The translations under genes were made by a program, and so were the position numbers. A DNA stretch of 64,000 bases, from assembly GCA_913060865.1 (NCBI GenBank), contig CAJXTU010000005.1, positions 1 to 64,000 of the forward strand. The letters run 5' to 3'. The notes beneath the pieces were generated by a model. It searched no databases, was not told the origin of the DNA, and saw nothing but the letters and a program-made list of their open reading frames with translations. How positions within the stretch are numbered: position 1 is the stretch's first letter; each line of letters opens with the position of its first letter. Below are positions 43,952-53,599 of this stretch, in pieces. The DNA is from an uncultured Cycloclasticus sp. (lineage in GTDB: Bacteria > Pseudomonadota > Gammaproteobacteria > Methylococcales > Cycloclasticaceae).

Positions 43952-44368
43952 ATGAAAGAGAACGTAGCTGTAGAATTAGATATCAATGCAAGCTCGAATG
44001 ATGCCTGGGACTTAATCGGCCCTTTTGAAACAATGCAATCTTGGCTTCCCGGTATTATTGATACCCAAATCGAAGGCAGTGGTATAGGCACCATTCGTCA
44101 TTTAACCATGCCAGGTGGCGCAGTATATTCAGACAAACTCACCGAACAAGGAGACAAGTATTACCGCTATATTATCGTCGGCGGCGACGTTCCATTTGAA
44201 AATTATTTAGGAACGGTTAGCGTTGTAAACAATCAAGATGCTTCTATTTTAAAATATCACGCATCGATTGACGTTTCTGAAGAAAACCGTGAAGCATCCG
44301 TGGCCTTTTTAACAGAGCTTTACAGCAATGCTTTTAACAACGTAAAAAACATACTAGAAAAGAAGTAA
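43952..44368 (+). CDS. SRPBCC (START-like) family protein
   Basis: A 138-residue protein of the SRPBCC fold: VAVELDINASSNDAWDLIGPFETMQSWLPGIIDTQIEGSGIGTIRHLTMPGG is the polyketide-cyclase-2-like opening, and the last helix (EASVAFLTELYSNAFNNVKNIL) closes the ligand cavity. The ligand is unknown. I use the ATG at 43952; a TTG at 43940 gives four more residues. It converges on the VanZ gene with 17 bases between stops. Confidence 0.82.
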   Translation: MKENVAVELDINASSNDAWDLIGPFETMQSWLPGIIDTQIEGSGIGTIRHLTMPGGAVYSDKLTEQGDKYYRYIIVGGDVPFENYLGTVSVVNNQDASILKYHASIDVSEENREASVAFLTELYSNAFNNVKNILEKK

Positions 44369-44385
44369 TACGCTTCACTCAAAGA

Positions 44386-44742
44386 CTACCTTGCCATTGA
44401 TCTAGCATACCTTGTTATATTGATGGCAATGGTAGCGCCAATACAATCGGCCAGCCAATCAAAAACATCGGCCTCACGTCCTATTATGAACGATTGGTGC
44501 CATTCATCACTCGCGCCATAGAGCCCTGAAAAAATCATCGCCACAATGTACGCATGCCCAGAGCCTTCAATTACACAGTTGCAATAACTCATCGCTAAGA
44601 AGCCCAAAATGGCGTAGGCCGCTGCATGGAAAAGTTTATCTTGGCCCACAAACAGCATCGGTGTTGGTAACGCTGATTGATGTGATAAGAAAAATATAAA
44701 ACTGCAGTAAGCCAATAATAGGGCCAACCAAATATGCTTCAC
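44386..44742 (-). CDS. VanZ family membrane protein
   Basis: A 118-residue inner membrane protein with three or four helices, from GTG 44742 (VKHIWLALLLAYC). The motif DKLFHAAAYAILGFL and SGLYGASDEWHQSFIIGREADVFDWLADCIGA matches VanZ-like proteins. The usual role is unclear; one VanZ gives teicoplanin resistance in enterococci. It begins one base after the PyrK stop, so it is the last gene of the long pyr operon. An ATG further upstream lies inside pyrK. Confidence 0.82.
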   Translation of the reverse strand: MKHIWLALLLAYCSFIFFLSHQSALPTPMLFVGQDKLFHAAAYAILGFLAMSYCNCVIEGSGHAYIVAMIFSGLYGASDEWHQSFIIGREADVFDWLADCIGATIAINITRYARSMAR

Positions 44743-44743
44743 G

Positions 44744-45619
44744 TTAGGCAAACACCGTCTTTGCATCAAACACGGGGCCATCCACACAAACTCGTTTCAT
44801 CGCTTCGCCCTCATCTGTTGAAACTTTAACGACGCAACCCGCGCAACCACCCACTGCGCACGCCATGTATTCTTCAAGCGATACTTGGCAGGGCAGATCA
44901 AATTCTTTTGCTAGTGCGGCTACTGCTTTAAGCATGGGCGTGGGCCCGCATGAATAGATGGCTACTTGCTGCCTTTCTTCATCACCCAATGCATTTAACC
45001 AATCCCGCGCAAGGTCGGTAATATAACCCTTATAAGCACCGTCATAAGATTGCAAACTGGCTAGACGACTTGGAATATTCCATGCCTCAAGTAGTGGCAG
45101 GCAATCACTGGTTTCGTTCGACAGACCATGAACAGGAATAGCTGACTTTTCTCGCTCAAAAGGGAATGGAACTTCAGACCCCATAAATACTGTCGGCATT
45201 ATAGCTTCGTACTGCTCTTTTATCAGTTCAGATAGGCAAACCATCGGTGGAATCCCCACACCACCACCTAATAATAGAGCTTTTGGTTTAGTCGTATCCA
45301 ACTCAAAAGGGCGACCGATAGGGCCCATCACATTAATCGTTTCTCCCACTTTTCGCTTTGCGAGAAGTTCCGTTCCTGCACCCACGGCTTTATACAAAAA
45401 TTCAACCCAGCCTTCCGTCGCCGACACCCGCATAATGGACAAAGGACGCCGCATCAAACGTTGAGGGTCACATTGAATATGCGAGAATTGCCCAGGCTTT
45501 GCCGATACGGCGCATTTTGGCGCCATCACCCTTAAAACAAACTGACCTTCTGCGAAAGCCTGTTGCGCTAAAATTTCAGCATCTTCTATAAAGATGGTAT
45601 TTCGTGTATTTTCTTGCAT
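44744..45619 (-). CDS. pyrK: Dihydroorotate dehydrogenase electron transfer subunit (PyrK-like)
   Basis: A 291-residue flavoprotein with FAD-binding (QRLMRRPLSIMRVSATEG) and NAD-binding (ALLLGGGVGIPPMV) domains, then a 2Fe-2S site with Cys residues in CAVGGCAGCVVKV and RVCVDGP. PyrK passes electrons from dihydroorotate dehydrogenase (PyrD type 1B) to NAD. In a gammaproteobacterium that would be unusual, since most use the quinone-linked PyrD type 2; no pyrD is in the window. The start overlaps the pyrC' stop by one base. Confidence 0.85.
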   Translation of the reverse strand: MQENTRNTIFIEDAEILAQQAFAEGQFVLRVMAPKCAVSAKPGQFSHIQCDPQRLMRRPLSIMRVSATEGWVEFLYKAVGAGTELLAKRKVGETINVMGPIGRPFELDTTKPKALLLGGGVGIPPMVCLSELIKEQYEAIMPTVFMGSEVPFPFEREKSAIPVHGLSNETSDCLPLLEAWNIPSRLASLQSYDGAYKGYITDLARDWLNALGDEERQQVAIYSCGPTPMLKAVAALAKEFDLPCQVSLEEYMACAVGGCAGCVVKVSTDEGEAMKRVCVDGPVFDAKTVFA

Positions 45620-46890
45620 TATTTCTCGACAATTAAGCGGCCATTAACCAGTGTATGCGTTACCTTGCCTTTCATTTGATGCCCTAAGTAAGGCGTATTC
45701 ATACCACGGCTCAACCAATTGTCTGCGTTGACTTGCCATGTATCATTCGGGTCCACAATACAAATATCTGCCGGTGCTTGTGCTGACAAACACCCCGTTT
45801 CTAAGCCCAATAGTTGTGCAGGCGCATAAGCCAAGCAAGCAACCATTTGCGACAAACTCAACAAGCCATCATCTACCAGCTCCAGCATTAACGGTAACAC
45901 TGTTTCTAGGCTTGACATGCCCGGCTCTGTGGATGGGAAAGGTGCTTGTTTAGCCTCAGCATCATGCGGCTGATGACCAGAACTGACCACAAACACACCT
46001 TTTGCTACGCCTGCTATCAAAGCATCTTTATCTTCCGTTGAGCGTAGCGGCGGCGAGGTATGATAGTTGGCGTCAAATGTGCCAACATCGAGTTCTGTTA
46101 AATGTAATTGGTGCGCATGTACATCTGCCGTAATAGTCACATTATTAAACTGGGCACGAGCAATTAGTGAAACCGCTCTTGCTGAAGAAATCCCTGTCAA
46201 ATGAACGCGCGCACCTGTTTCTTCAGTCAATTCAATAATTTGTGCAATCGCTATTGTTTCGGCTGAAACAGGTATACCCAACAAACCCAACTTGGAGCAC
46301 ACCGAACCATCATGCACACAGCCATCATCTTTAATGACCGTATCTTCTGGCTTAAGTATGACCAATAAATCATGCGTAGTGGCATATTGCAACGCACGCC
46401 GTAACACCTGACCATTGATATGGTTATTCGGTGCTTGGCTAACCGCAACACAGCCCGCCCTTTTTAACGCAAACATTTCACTCAACGTGTTGCCTTCTAA
46501 GGAAACTGTTAGCGCCCCTAACGGCAATACTTTTGCGTAATCGGCAGACTCAGCTCTATCCAAAATAAGTTGTACGACCGATGGTGAATCCAGTACTGGC
46601 TTAGTATCGGGCAAGCAACATATTGATGTATAGCCTGCTGCAACAGCTGCTTTTGTTTCACTCTCTATCGTCGCCTTGTGTTCGTAACCCGGCTCCCTGA
46701 GACTTGCATTTAAATCCACAAAACCCGGCATTACTAGTTTGTTGCTCGCATCTATAGTCAGTTCAGCAACAAACCCACTAGGCTTATCACCAATCGACTG
46801 AATTTTACCATCGCCAATATAAACGTCTAAAACAGCATCGCATTCGTTAGCAGGGTCAATGACACGGCCATTTTCAATGAGTATATTCAT
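45619..46890 (-). CDS. Dihydroorotase-like protein, probably inactive (PyrC'/PyrX)
   Basis: A 423-residue amidohydrolase-fold protein of the dihydroorotase group, next to pyrB. The catalytic metal motif, normally DxHxHxR, reads FVDLNASLREPG: both metal-binding His are replaced (N and S), so it is likely non-catalytic. In Pseudomonas such a pseudo-dihydroorotase forms a dodecamer with PyrB and supports its activity. It starts at ATG 46890, overlapping the pyrB stop (ATGA); the TTG before it is less likely. Confidence 0.9.
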   Translation of the reverse strand: MNILIENGRVIDPANECDAVLDVYIGDGKIQSIGDKPSGFVAELTIDASNKLVMPGFVDLNASLREPGYEHKATIESETKAAVAAGYTSICCLPDTKPVLDSPSVVQLILDRAESADYAKVLPLGALTVSLEGNTLSEMFALKRAGCVAVSQAPNNHINGQVLRRALQYATTHDLLVILKPEDTVIKDDGCVHDGSVCSKLGLLGIPVSAETIAIAQIIELTEETGARVHLTGISSARAVSLIARAQFNNVTITADVHAHQLHLTELDVGTFDANYHTSPPLRSTEDKDALIAGVAKGVFVVSSGHQPHDAEAKQAPFPSTEPGMSSLETVLPLMLELVDDGLLSLSQMVACLAYAPAQLLGLETGCLSAQAPADICIVDPNDTWQVNADNWLSRGMNTPYLGHQMKGKVTHTLVNGRLIVEK

Positions 46891-47900
46891 CAACCAGCCA
46901 CCTTGTTTTGACCCAGTGTCAGCGTCATCACCGCCATTCGAATAGCAATGCCATTGGTCACTTGTTGCAAAATAACAGAGTGAGGGCCATCTGCAACCGC
47001 CGCATCCATTTCAACGCCCCGATTAATGGGCCCGGGATGCATAACTGTCACATCAGGCTTCGCGTAGGCCAGTTTTTCTTCGGTTAAACCAAAGCATTCA
47101 AAATACTCATGCTCACTCGGCAATAAAGCAGCGCCCATTCTTTCTCGTTGCAGGCGTAACATAATGATCACGTCCACATCATCAAGCCCTGTTCGCAAAT
47201 CACTATATACGTGCACTCCCAATGAATCTGTATCACTCGGGAGCAATGTTTTTGGCGCAATCACTCGAACTTCTTTTACGCCTAAAGTATTCAACGCATG
47301 AATTTGCGAACGAGCAACTCTTGAATGCAGAATGTCGCCAATAATCGCTACTTTAAGCGTTGAAAATTCCTTCTTCTCTCGGCGAATGGTAAACATATCA
47401 AGCATCGCTTGTGTTGGGTGAGCGTGGCTTCCGTCACCCGCATTAATAACGCTTACGTGTGGCTCAACGTTATTAGCAATAAAGTGCGCCGCTCCACTCG
47501 CTGAGTGGCGAACCACAAACATATCTGCGTGCATCGCCTCCAAATTTCGAATCGTATCTAAGATACTCTCGCCTTTTGAGGTCGCTGAGGTGGCGATATT
47601 AAGGTTAATCACATCCGCTGATAGACGTTTTGCCGCGAGGTCGAAGGTTGTTCGCGTTCGAGTGCTATTTTCAAAGAACAAGTTAACAATAGTTTTCCCA
47701 CGCAACACCGGAACCTTCTTAACTGCTTGATTCCCAACGCTTGAAAATGATTCTGCAACATCCATGATGTCAGTCAAGATGTCTTTTGATAAGCCTTCTG
47801 TGGTCAAGAAATGACGGAGTCGCCCCTGTTCATCAAGTTGTAAACGGGAACTATCGGGTGCTTTGAAGGACGTACTAGCAGGTTGCTTGCTAGAGCTCAT
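46890..47900 (-). CDS. pyrB: Aspartate carbamoyltransferase catalytic subunit
   Basis: PyrB joins carbamoyl phosphate and aspartate in pyrimidine synthesis. Family motifs are [19 protein letters not shown] (carbamoyl phosphate), [18 protein letters not shown], and [10 protein letters not shown] with HPGPINRG (aspartate side). The ATG at 47900 gives 336 residues; a TTG at 47909 overlapping the pyrR stop gives 339. The N-terminal extension before [11 protein letters not shown] is typical of class A enzymes that bind PyrC'. No pyrI regulatory subunit follows. Confidence 0.94.
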   Translation of the reverse strand: MSSSKQPASTSFKAPDSSRLQLDEQGRLRHFLTTEGLSKDILTDIMDVAESFSSVGNQAVKKVPVLRGKTIVNLFFENSTRTRTTFDLAAKRLSADVINLNIATSATSKGESILDTIRNLEAMHADMFVVRHSASGAAHFIANNVEPHVSVINAGDGSHAHPTQAMLDMFTIRREKKEFSTLKVAIIGDILHSRVARSQIHALNTLGVKEVRVIAPKTLLPSDTDSLGVHVYSDLRTGLDDVDVIIMLRLQRERMGAALLPSEHEYFECFGLTEEKLAYAKPDVTVMHPGPINRGVEMDAAVADGPHSVILQQVTNGIAIRMAVMTLTLGQNKVAG

Positions 47901-47905
47901 ATCAG

Positions 47906-48418
47906 TCAATTCCGGTTAGTTTCTAGCGCTAAAGGCGCGGGTCCCGTCAATTTTACCTGTTTTTCGGGTGATAAATCCAGTTCCAAACCAACTATGTCGG
48001 CATGAAGCGGTAATTCACGGGCTCCTCTATCGACTAAAACAGCCAACGTCACACTGTCTGGACGGCCATAATCAAAAATTTCATTTAACGCCGCGCGAAT
48101 CGTTCGGCCTGTATATAGCACGTCATCCACTAAGATAATGTGCTCACCTTCAACCTCACTAGGAATATGGCTGGGTTTAACCTGTGGGTTTAAGCCGATG
48201 CGCGTGAAATCATCACGATAAAAGGAAATATCAATTTCAGCTAGCGGTTTCGTCAGCCCCAGTTTCTGATGCAGTTTCTCCGCGACCCAAAGACCACCGG
48301 TATGTACACCAATCATTAACGGTTCAACGATACGCCTTCGCTTCATCTGATCCGCCAACTTATTCGCCATTATGTCTATAACCGCCTCAATATCAATAGA
48401 CGCTAAATCTGTATCCAT
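47906..48418 (-). CDS. pyrR: Bifunctional pyrimidine regulator/uracil phosphoribosyltransferase
   Basis: A 170-residue PyrR-family protein. The phosphoribosyltransferase core has [26 protein letters not shown] (PRPP motif) and [13 protein letters not shown]. Members are uracil phosphoribosyltransferases and in Gram-positives attenuate pyr genes by RNA binding; the regulatory role in gammaproteobacteria is less clear. I set the start at ATG 48418, right after the ruvX stop, since the longer frame (48496) lies in ruvX. Confidence 0.88.
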   Translation of the reverse strand: MDTDLASIDIEAVIDIMANKLADQMKRRRIVEPLMIGVHTGGLWVAEKLHQKLGLTKPLAEIDISFYRDDFTRIGLNPQVKPSHIPSEVEGEHIILVDDVLYTGRTIRAALNEIFDYGRPDSVTLAVLVDRGARELPLHADIVGLELDLSPEKQVKLTGPAPLALETNRN

Positions 48419-48420
48419 GC

Positions 48421-48846
48421 TCACTTGCCTTGTTGCTGTGTATTTAGCCAGCTTTGTAAAATCAACTGTGCTGCCAATTGGTCTTGCACTTCCCACAACT
48501 TACTGGCACTCACTTGAACCTCATCAAACAACAATTGCTTTGCTTCAAAGGTCGTTAGAGCTTCGTCAAATAGCTCGACAGGGCACTGGTACCTGCCTTC
48601 TAGTTGTCGAGAAAACCTTTCCATTTTGGGCGTTACTTCATTGTCTTCGCCATTATCTTGGTGCGAAATACCAACGATCATTTTTGTCGGCTTCCAAGTC
48701 TCTATTAAAGTTGTTATTTCAGCCCAGCCTGTTTTTTGATTAATCGCTCGAACCGTTGTTAGCGCGTTAGCTATATTCGTTTCAGTATCACCGACGGCCA
48801 CACCGATCTTCTTCACCCCATAATCAAAACCTAAACATACCGCCAT
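48421..48846 (-). CDS. ruvX: Holliday junction resolvase-like protein RuvX (YqgF)
   Basis: A 141-residue RNase H-fold protein: LGFDYGVKKIGVAVGD (the first acidic site), IVGISHQDNGEDNEVT, and DEALTTFEAKQLL. E. coli YqgF is involved in 16S rRNA 5' end processing and acts on recombination intermediates in vitro. The start at 48846 overlaps the algH stop by one base. Confidence 0.93.
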   Translation of the reverse strand: MAVCLGFDYGVKKIGVAVGDTETNIANALTTVRAINQKTGWAEITTLIETWKPTKMIVGISHQDNGEDNEVTPKMERFSRQLEGRYQCPVELFDEALTTFEAKQLLFDEVQVSASKLWEVQDQLAAQLILQSWLNTQQQGK

Positions 48847-49409
48847 TAACAATGGCCTGCATCGGTACTCATCAAACTGATATCAACGCCTATTCTATGC
48901 CCAGCCAATTCCCAGCGTTGCATGATAGGTTCCTCAAAAATAATGTGTTGTTCGGCCTCGCCATGCAGCCATGCATTACGTTGAATTTCTTGCTCCAGCT
49001 GCCCAGCTGCCCAACCAGCATAACCGAGCGCAACCATCCATTTTTCAGGCCCTCTATTCTGTGCTATCGCCTCTAAAATATCTTTTGAACTGGTAAGAGC
49101 CAGCTCATCATTGACAGGTAATGTGGAGTCCCAACTACCAACTGGCGTATGTAACACAAATCCCCTTTCGGGTTGTACCGGGCCGCCCATAAACAGGTGA
49201 GTATCGGCTACTTCTTCACTAACGGCTGTTAGTGATAGCTGATCAAAAATTGCTCTCATGGTCATTGTATGAGGCTTGTTTATAATAATACCTAAGGCCC
49301 CTTCATCATCGTGCTGACATAAATAAGTCACCGATTTCGAGAAGTCATCGCCCTGCATACTGGGCATTGCGATCAAAAAATTATTATTAAGATAACTCTT
49401 TTTATTCAT
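48846..49409 (-). CDS. algH: AlgH/YqgE family protein (UPF0301)
   Basis: A 187-residue protein with the AlgH signature: LNNNFLIAMPSMQGDDFSKSVTYLCQHDDEGALGIIINKP and GGPVQPERGFVLHT, then ALGYAGWAAGQLEQEI. It was found as a regulator of alginate in Pseudomonas, but it has no DNA-binding motif and the function is unclear. The tonB gene lies 27 bases upstream and ruvX follows with a one-base overlap. Confidence 0.93.
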   Translation of the reverse strand: MNKKSYLNNNFLIAMPSMQGDDFSKSVTYLCQHDDEGALGIIINKPHTMTMRAIFDQLSLTAVSEEVADTHLFMGGPVQPERGFVLHTPVGSWDSTLPVNDELALTSSKDILEAIAQNRGPEKWMVALGYAGWAAGQLEQEIQRNAWLHGEAEQHIIFEEPIMQRWELAGHRIGVDISLMSTDAGHC

Positions 49410-49436
49410 AACTATATTTAACTTTGTTTGTAGCCC

Positions 49437-50285
49437 TTAACGAGTGCGTAAAGAACCTTCATTTAAAAACTGCCACGTTCTAGTAATCACTAAAATATCC
49501 ACTTCTTTTTGTAACGCTATCGGCAAGGGTGCGAAAGGTGCTGCTAGTTTAACAATATTGATTGCCGCATCATCAATAATTTTATGGCCCGAACGGCGGT
49601 TAATAATGATTTTCTTTAAATTACCATCTGCGTATAACTCAACACTCATCACCAAGGTGCCCGATAGTTTTTTACGTCTGACATCGCCCGGGTAATTCAA
49701 ATTACCCACTCGCTCTATTTTTCGTTGCCAGGCTGCCTCATAACTGGCCGCCTTGTATTTATGCGCGTTGATTGAATTAATATGTAATTTGCGAGGACGT
49801 CTTGAATAACTGGTGACGGCTTCATTAAGCTCTGCTTGAAGTTTAGCAATTTCTTCGCTTTGAAGTAATAAGTCTGCGGTCGTTAACTCCGTGCTTTCCT
49901 TAGGGACTTTTTTATTACTCGCTTCAATCGCCACCTCAGCTTCATCCTGTAACAATACCTTTTGCGCCTGAGCCTTCGCTGATTGAGTTTTATTCGACTC
50001 TGTCAGCACAGATTTTTTCATTGGTTGAGGCGTAGCCCTTTGTTGGTTAATCGCCTTTTCTTCAGCCTCTCCACTACCAACTTGATCCTCTTGCGCTAAA
50101 AAATCTGCTTTATCAGGGCGATCCTTGTCAGGTGTTTTTACCAAAACAACTTCCAGCGTCTTGCTGATTGAGCGAGGGACATCCACATCAAAACTAATCC
50201 CCAAAATAAGCAACGCGTGCACAATGCCCGCCATAAATAACGTCAGGCTCAATTTGTCTGCGGATGATATGGCTGTAGAAGTCAC
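49437..50285 (-). CDS. tonB: Energy transducer TonB-like protein
   Basis: A 282-residue TonB family protein. A membrane anchor (residues 15-32, LFMAGIVHALLILGISF) is followed by a long variable linker rich in charged residues, and a C-terminal TonB_C domain (VGNLNYPGDVRRKKLSGTLVMSVELYADGNLKKIIIN, DDAAINIVKLAAPFAPLP). It sits in the gshB-tonB-algH order of Pseudomonas. It overlaps gshB by four bases (ATGA). Confidence 0.86.
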   Translation of the reverse strand: MTSTAISSADKLSLTLFMAGIVHALLILGISFDVDVPRSISKTLEVVLVKTPDKDRPDKADFLAQEDQVGSGEAEEKAINQQRATPQPMKKSVLTESNKTQSAKAQAQKVLLQDEAEVAIEASNKKVPKESTELTTADLLLQSEEIAKLQAELNEAVTSYSRRPRKLHINSINAHKYKAASYEAAWQRKIERVGNLNYPGDVRRKKLSGTLVMSVELYADGNLKKIIINRRSGHKIIDDAAINIVKLAAPFAPLPIALQKEVDILVITRTWQFLNEGSLRTR

Positions 50286-51229
50286 TGCTGTGCTATTTTT
50301 TCCTCAATACAATCCATTAGCAGGCCGCTAATATTTAGCCCGTATTGATTATCCAACTCTTGCACACAGGTGGGGCTAGTGACATTAATTTCGGTAACGT
50401 AGTCGCCAATAACATCGAGTCCAACAAACATTAAGCCTTTTTCTACTAGCTTTGGACCGATCTGTTCACACAACCAGTATTCGCGCGCTGTTAACTCCCG
50501 CCCCTCACCTGTGCCACCAGCAGCCAAGTTACCCCGTGTTTCCCCTTTTGCTGGAATACGTGCTAATCCATAAGGAACGGGTTTCCCATTAATAATAAGG
50601 ATACGTTTATCGCCTTGTTTAATTTCTGGTAAATACCGCTGAACCATGGCCAGTGTTTTACCGTGCTCCGTCATGGTTTCTAATACAACACCTAAGTTGT
50701 GGTCTTCTTTTTTGAGCCTAAATATTGACGCGCCACCCATGCCATCTAAAGGCTTAATAATAATGTCTTCATGCTTGATTAAAAACTCACGAATACGTTT
50801 TGATTGCGATGTTACTAGGGTTGGCGCACAGCAATCAGGAAACCATGCAGTAAATAACTTCTCATTAGCATCGCGCAAGCTTTGTGGCTTATTGACGACC
50901 AACACACCCTGCGCCTCAGCCTGCTCTAGCAAATAAGTACTGTAAATGTAGTTCATATCAAAAGGAGGATCGACACGCATCAAAATCACATCTAACTCAG
51001 ATAAAGGCTTATCTTGCTGCTCGCCTAATTCAAACCACTTCTGCGGATTTCGTTCTACCGATAATGAGCGACTTGACACCATCGCTACCCCCTCATCAAG
51101 GTATAAATCTGTTTGTTCCATATAAACCAATTCCCAGCCCCGGCTTTCTGCCTCTAGCAGCATCGAAAAGGTAGTATCTTTTTTAATATTAATGGATTCA
51201 ATAGGATCCATTACAACGCCTAAACGCAT
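50282..51229 (-). CDS. gshB: Glutathione synthetase
   Basis: A 315-residue ATP-grasp enzyme that joins gamma-glutamylcysteine and glycine. Family blocks: MDPIESINIKKDTTFSMLLEAESRGW, RVDPPFDMNYIYSTYLLEQAE, IIKPLDGMGGASIFR (ATP loop) and FVGLDVIGDYVTEINVTSPTCVQELD. It begins the minus-strand operon down to the VanZ gene. Confidence 0.95.
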   Translation of the reverse strand: MRLGVVMDPIESINIKKDTTFSMLLEAESRGWELVYMEQTDLYLDEGVAMVSSRSLSVERNPQKWFELGEQQDKPLSELDVILMRVDPPFDMNYIYSTYLLEQAEAQGVLVVNKPQSLRDANEKLFTAWFPDCCAPTLVTSQSKRIREFLIKHEDIIIKPLDGMGGASIFRLKKEDHNLGVVLETMTEHGKTLAMVQRYLPEIKQGDKRILIINGKPVPYGLARIPAKGETRGNLAAGGTGEGRELTAREYWLCEQIGPKLVEKGLMFVGLDVIGDYVTEINVTSPTCVQELDNQYGLNISGLLMDCIEEKIAQQ

Positions 51230-51239
51230 GGCTTACTCC

Positions 51240-51844
51240 TGTGTTGGGTTTAAACTTCACTCATAAATGTCATTATATATATCACTTAACCGTCGACCAT
51301 TAAAAAACCAATAGGGAGAAGGCTGAAGTGGACTGTCACTATTAAGTAGTTTTTGAGTCAATGTCTGAAATCTGACTTCGGTAGACATTCCGATAATTAT
51401 CCTTAATTCTCTATCGACTATTTAAACATAGCTAGATAATTGTTCCATGTGTTTTACCCTACTCGCCAGTAAACCTTCTACCCTGAGCCACAATTGAGAG
51501 GAACTACCTTATCGTTCAAACAAACACCCATCTTGCTTATTACAGGTGAAGTAACTAAAGGATACCAACTACCCCGTCGATTCCTTTCAAAACAACTCCT
51601 CTGTGCTATTAATACACTTCATAACGGCTACTTCTACCACCACATAGAGCTTCACAATATTTCGGAGATCTTTATAGATAGATAAAGTCTATTAACATCA
51701 TAAAATCATTCAATTGTATTTGTTCATATTTACACCGTATGATCAATACCGTATTAACACTACTGAGTGTACGACTTGTTTAGAGCAAGCTAAGCTATTT
51801 TTCCTGTTAAACAACTTTATTACATCAACAAAGAGGATTAAATT
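51240..51844. other. Intergenic region without a supported gene
   Basis: This 605-base gap between gshB and the peroxiredoxin gene is AT-rich. A small hairpin, ATGTCT (51361-51366) with AGACAT (51383-51388), is visible. A 63-codon frame at 51494-51685 has no ribosome site and unremarkable composition, so I do not call it. The peroxiredoxin leader has a good AAAGAGGA site. Confidence 0.55.
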
Positions 51845-52501
51845 ATGACTATTCGTATCAACGACATCGCTCCAGACTTTACAGCTGATTCTACCGCTGG
51901 CGAACTTTCGCTTCACGATTGGGTTGGTAATAGCTATGCTATTTTATTTTCACACCCAAAAGACTTTACACCTGTGTGCACAACTGAGTTTGGAGCAGTA
52001 GCCCAACTTGCTCCGGAATTCGCCAAACGTAATACTAAAGTGATGGGCGTATCTGTTGACACCGTTGAGGAACATAAAAAATGGAAACGCGATATAGAGG
52101 CTTTTTCTGGGGCACCGGCTGACTTTCCAATCATTGACGATACATCACTGCATGTTTCCAAGTTGTATAGCATGTTACCTGCTGACGCGTATCTAACTGA
52201 TGGTCGCACCCCTGCCGATAGTGCTACCGTTAGAACTGTATTTATCATTGGGCCTGACAAAAAAATTCGACTGACCATGTCCTACCCTATGTCAGTGGGA
52301 CGTAACTTTGCTGAAATTTTGCGCGCTTTGGATGCGATTCAAGCCACTGATGGCGCACCCATCGCAACACCTGCTAATTGGATTCCTGGCCAAGATGTGA
52401 TTGTTGGATTAGGCTTGGATGATGCGCAAGCGAAGCGACAGTTTGGGGACATCGATATTAAATTACCTTACCTAAGGTTCACCAAAGCACCAAAGAACTA
52501 A
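51845..52501 (+). CDS. Peroxiredoxin, Prx6/1-Cys type
   Basis: A 218-residue peroxiredoxin reducing peroxides. The peroxidatic Cys is in SHPKDFTPVCTTEFG; the extended C-terminal part (GAPIATPANWIPGQDVIVGLGLDDAQAKRQFGDIDIKLPYLRFT) is the Prx6 arm, and no resolving Cys is found. It is alone on the plus strand. Regulation by peroxide is possible but no OxyR site was identified. Confidence 0.93.
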   Translation: MTIRINDIAPDFTADSTAGELSLHDWVGNSYAILFSHPKDFTPVCTTEFGAVAQLAPEFAKRNTKVMGVSVDTVEEHKKWKRDIEAFSGAPADFPIIDDTSLHVSKLYSMLPADAYLTDGRTPADSATVRTVFIIGPDKKIRLTMSYPMSVGRNFAEILRALDAIQATDGAPIATPANWIPGQDVIVGLGLDDAQAKRQFGDIDIKLPYLRFTKAPKN

Positions 52502-52568
52502 CAGATAAATAAAGCTTAAATAATAAGTGGGCGGTGACCGATAGAATTTTCCCAAGGTCTCCGCTCCC

Positions 52569-53300
52569 TTACCCCATATCTCCCCATAAAACCTGCATTG
52601 CTGCAATTGAGGCAATCGCTGCCGTTTCATTGCGAACAACTCGCGGCCCAAACCCAAGCGCCGAAAAACCAGCTTGCTCAGCATCAACAACCTCTTGCTC
52701 TGAAAACCCGCCCTCTGGGCCAATCAGCACAGCAACAGCATTATTCGGCTTAGTGTAGCTTTTTAACGTATCGGTTTTAGCTGGCTCAAAAATAATACGG
52801 CTTGTAGGCAATCCGGTCTCTAACCATTGTGCTAAATCAGTGGTTATATTCAGTACAGGCGGGGTATTACGGCCGCACTGCTCACACGCTCTATAAACAA
52901 TGTTTTGCCAATGCTGATGGCGCTGTAAGCGTCGCTCTTCTGTGAGTTTCACAACGCAGCGCTGAGTGATAACTGGTGTAATCACTGCCACACCTAATTC
53001 AGTCGCTTTTTGAATCGCCACATCCATTCGTTCGCCGCGCGATACGCTTAACCCAAGTTCTATGGCTAACGGCGATTCAATATTCACGTCTTGCCAACTG
53101 TCGATATGAAGCACAACTCCTTTGCGATGAACTTCTGACACCGTCGCAGAGCATTCGCCACCTTCACCGTTAAAAACCGTCAGCTGGAAACCCTTTTTTA
53201 GCCTTAAAACATTGCGTAGGTAATGAGCCGCCTCTGGCTCAAGTTGTAGCATTGCACCTTCTGTTAACGGCTGATCTACAAACAGGCGTGAAATACGCAT
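52569..53300 (-). CDS. rsmE: 16S rRNA m3U1498 methyltransferase RsmE
   Basis: A 243-residue SPOUT enzyme: MRISRLFVDQPL at the N-terminal PUA-like domain, and the knot motifs VLIGPEGGFSEQEVV and LGPRVVRNETAAIASI. It methylates U1498 of 16S rRNA with SAM. It is the last gene of the metK operon, linking a SAM user to SAM supply. It lies two bases after ycgL. Confidence 0.94.
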   Translation of the reverse strand: MRISRLFVDQPLTEGAMLQLEPEAAHYLRNVLRLKKGFQLTVFNGEGGECSATVSEVHRKGVVLHIDSWQDVNIESPLAIELGLSVSRGERMDVAIQKATELGVAVITPVITQRCVVKLTEERRLQRHQHWQNIVYRACEQCGRNTPPVLNITTDLAQWLETGLPTSRIIFEPAKTDTLKSYTKPNNAVAVLIGPEGGFSEQEVVDAEQAGFSALGFGPRVVRNETAAIASIAAMQVLWGDMG

Positions 53301-53302
53301 AA

Positions 53303-53599
53303 TTACCCGTTCAAACTATCCGGCAAGGTAATGATATCGATAGGGTCTTCATTTTTTGGTGGCATTTGCAAATGAAAGCCTTGTGAGGCTAAATTTTTTA
53401 TCACCACCAACACGTTTTCACGCGCTAATGGCCGATCAGCTGACAGTTCCAAATCAAACACGTGCTCGGGCACAGGAAACTGTTGCATCACCTCAACTGG
53501 AACGTCTGAAAAATCATCCTGCTGCTTAACGTATAAGTACAGCCCGTCACGCTTAACCGTTTTGTATATTGCACACGATATTTCTTTTACATCACTCAT
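53303..53599 (-). CDS. ycgL: YcgL domain-containing protein
   Basis: A 98-residue protein: ISCAIYKTVKRDGLYLYVKQQDDFSDVPVEVMQQF and LELSADRPLARENVLVVIKNLASQGFHLQMPP match the YcgL family (DUF709), whose role is unknown. Its start overlaps the metF stop by four bases. Confidence 0.92.
   Translation of the reverse strand: MSDVKEISCAIYKTVKRDGLYLYVKQQDDFSDVPVEVMQQFPVPEHVFDLELSADRPLARENVLVVIKNLASQGFHLQMPPKNEDPIDIITLPDSLNG

Noticed and set aside
48419..48496. Longer PyrR start at 48496
   Set aside because: It would overlap ruvX by 76 bases; the ATG at 48418 directly after the ruvX stop fits the operon spacing.
51494..51685. 63-codon frame upstream of the peroxiredoxin gene
   Set aside because: No ribosome site, no recognisable motif and ordinary intergenic composition.
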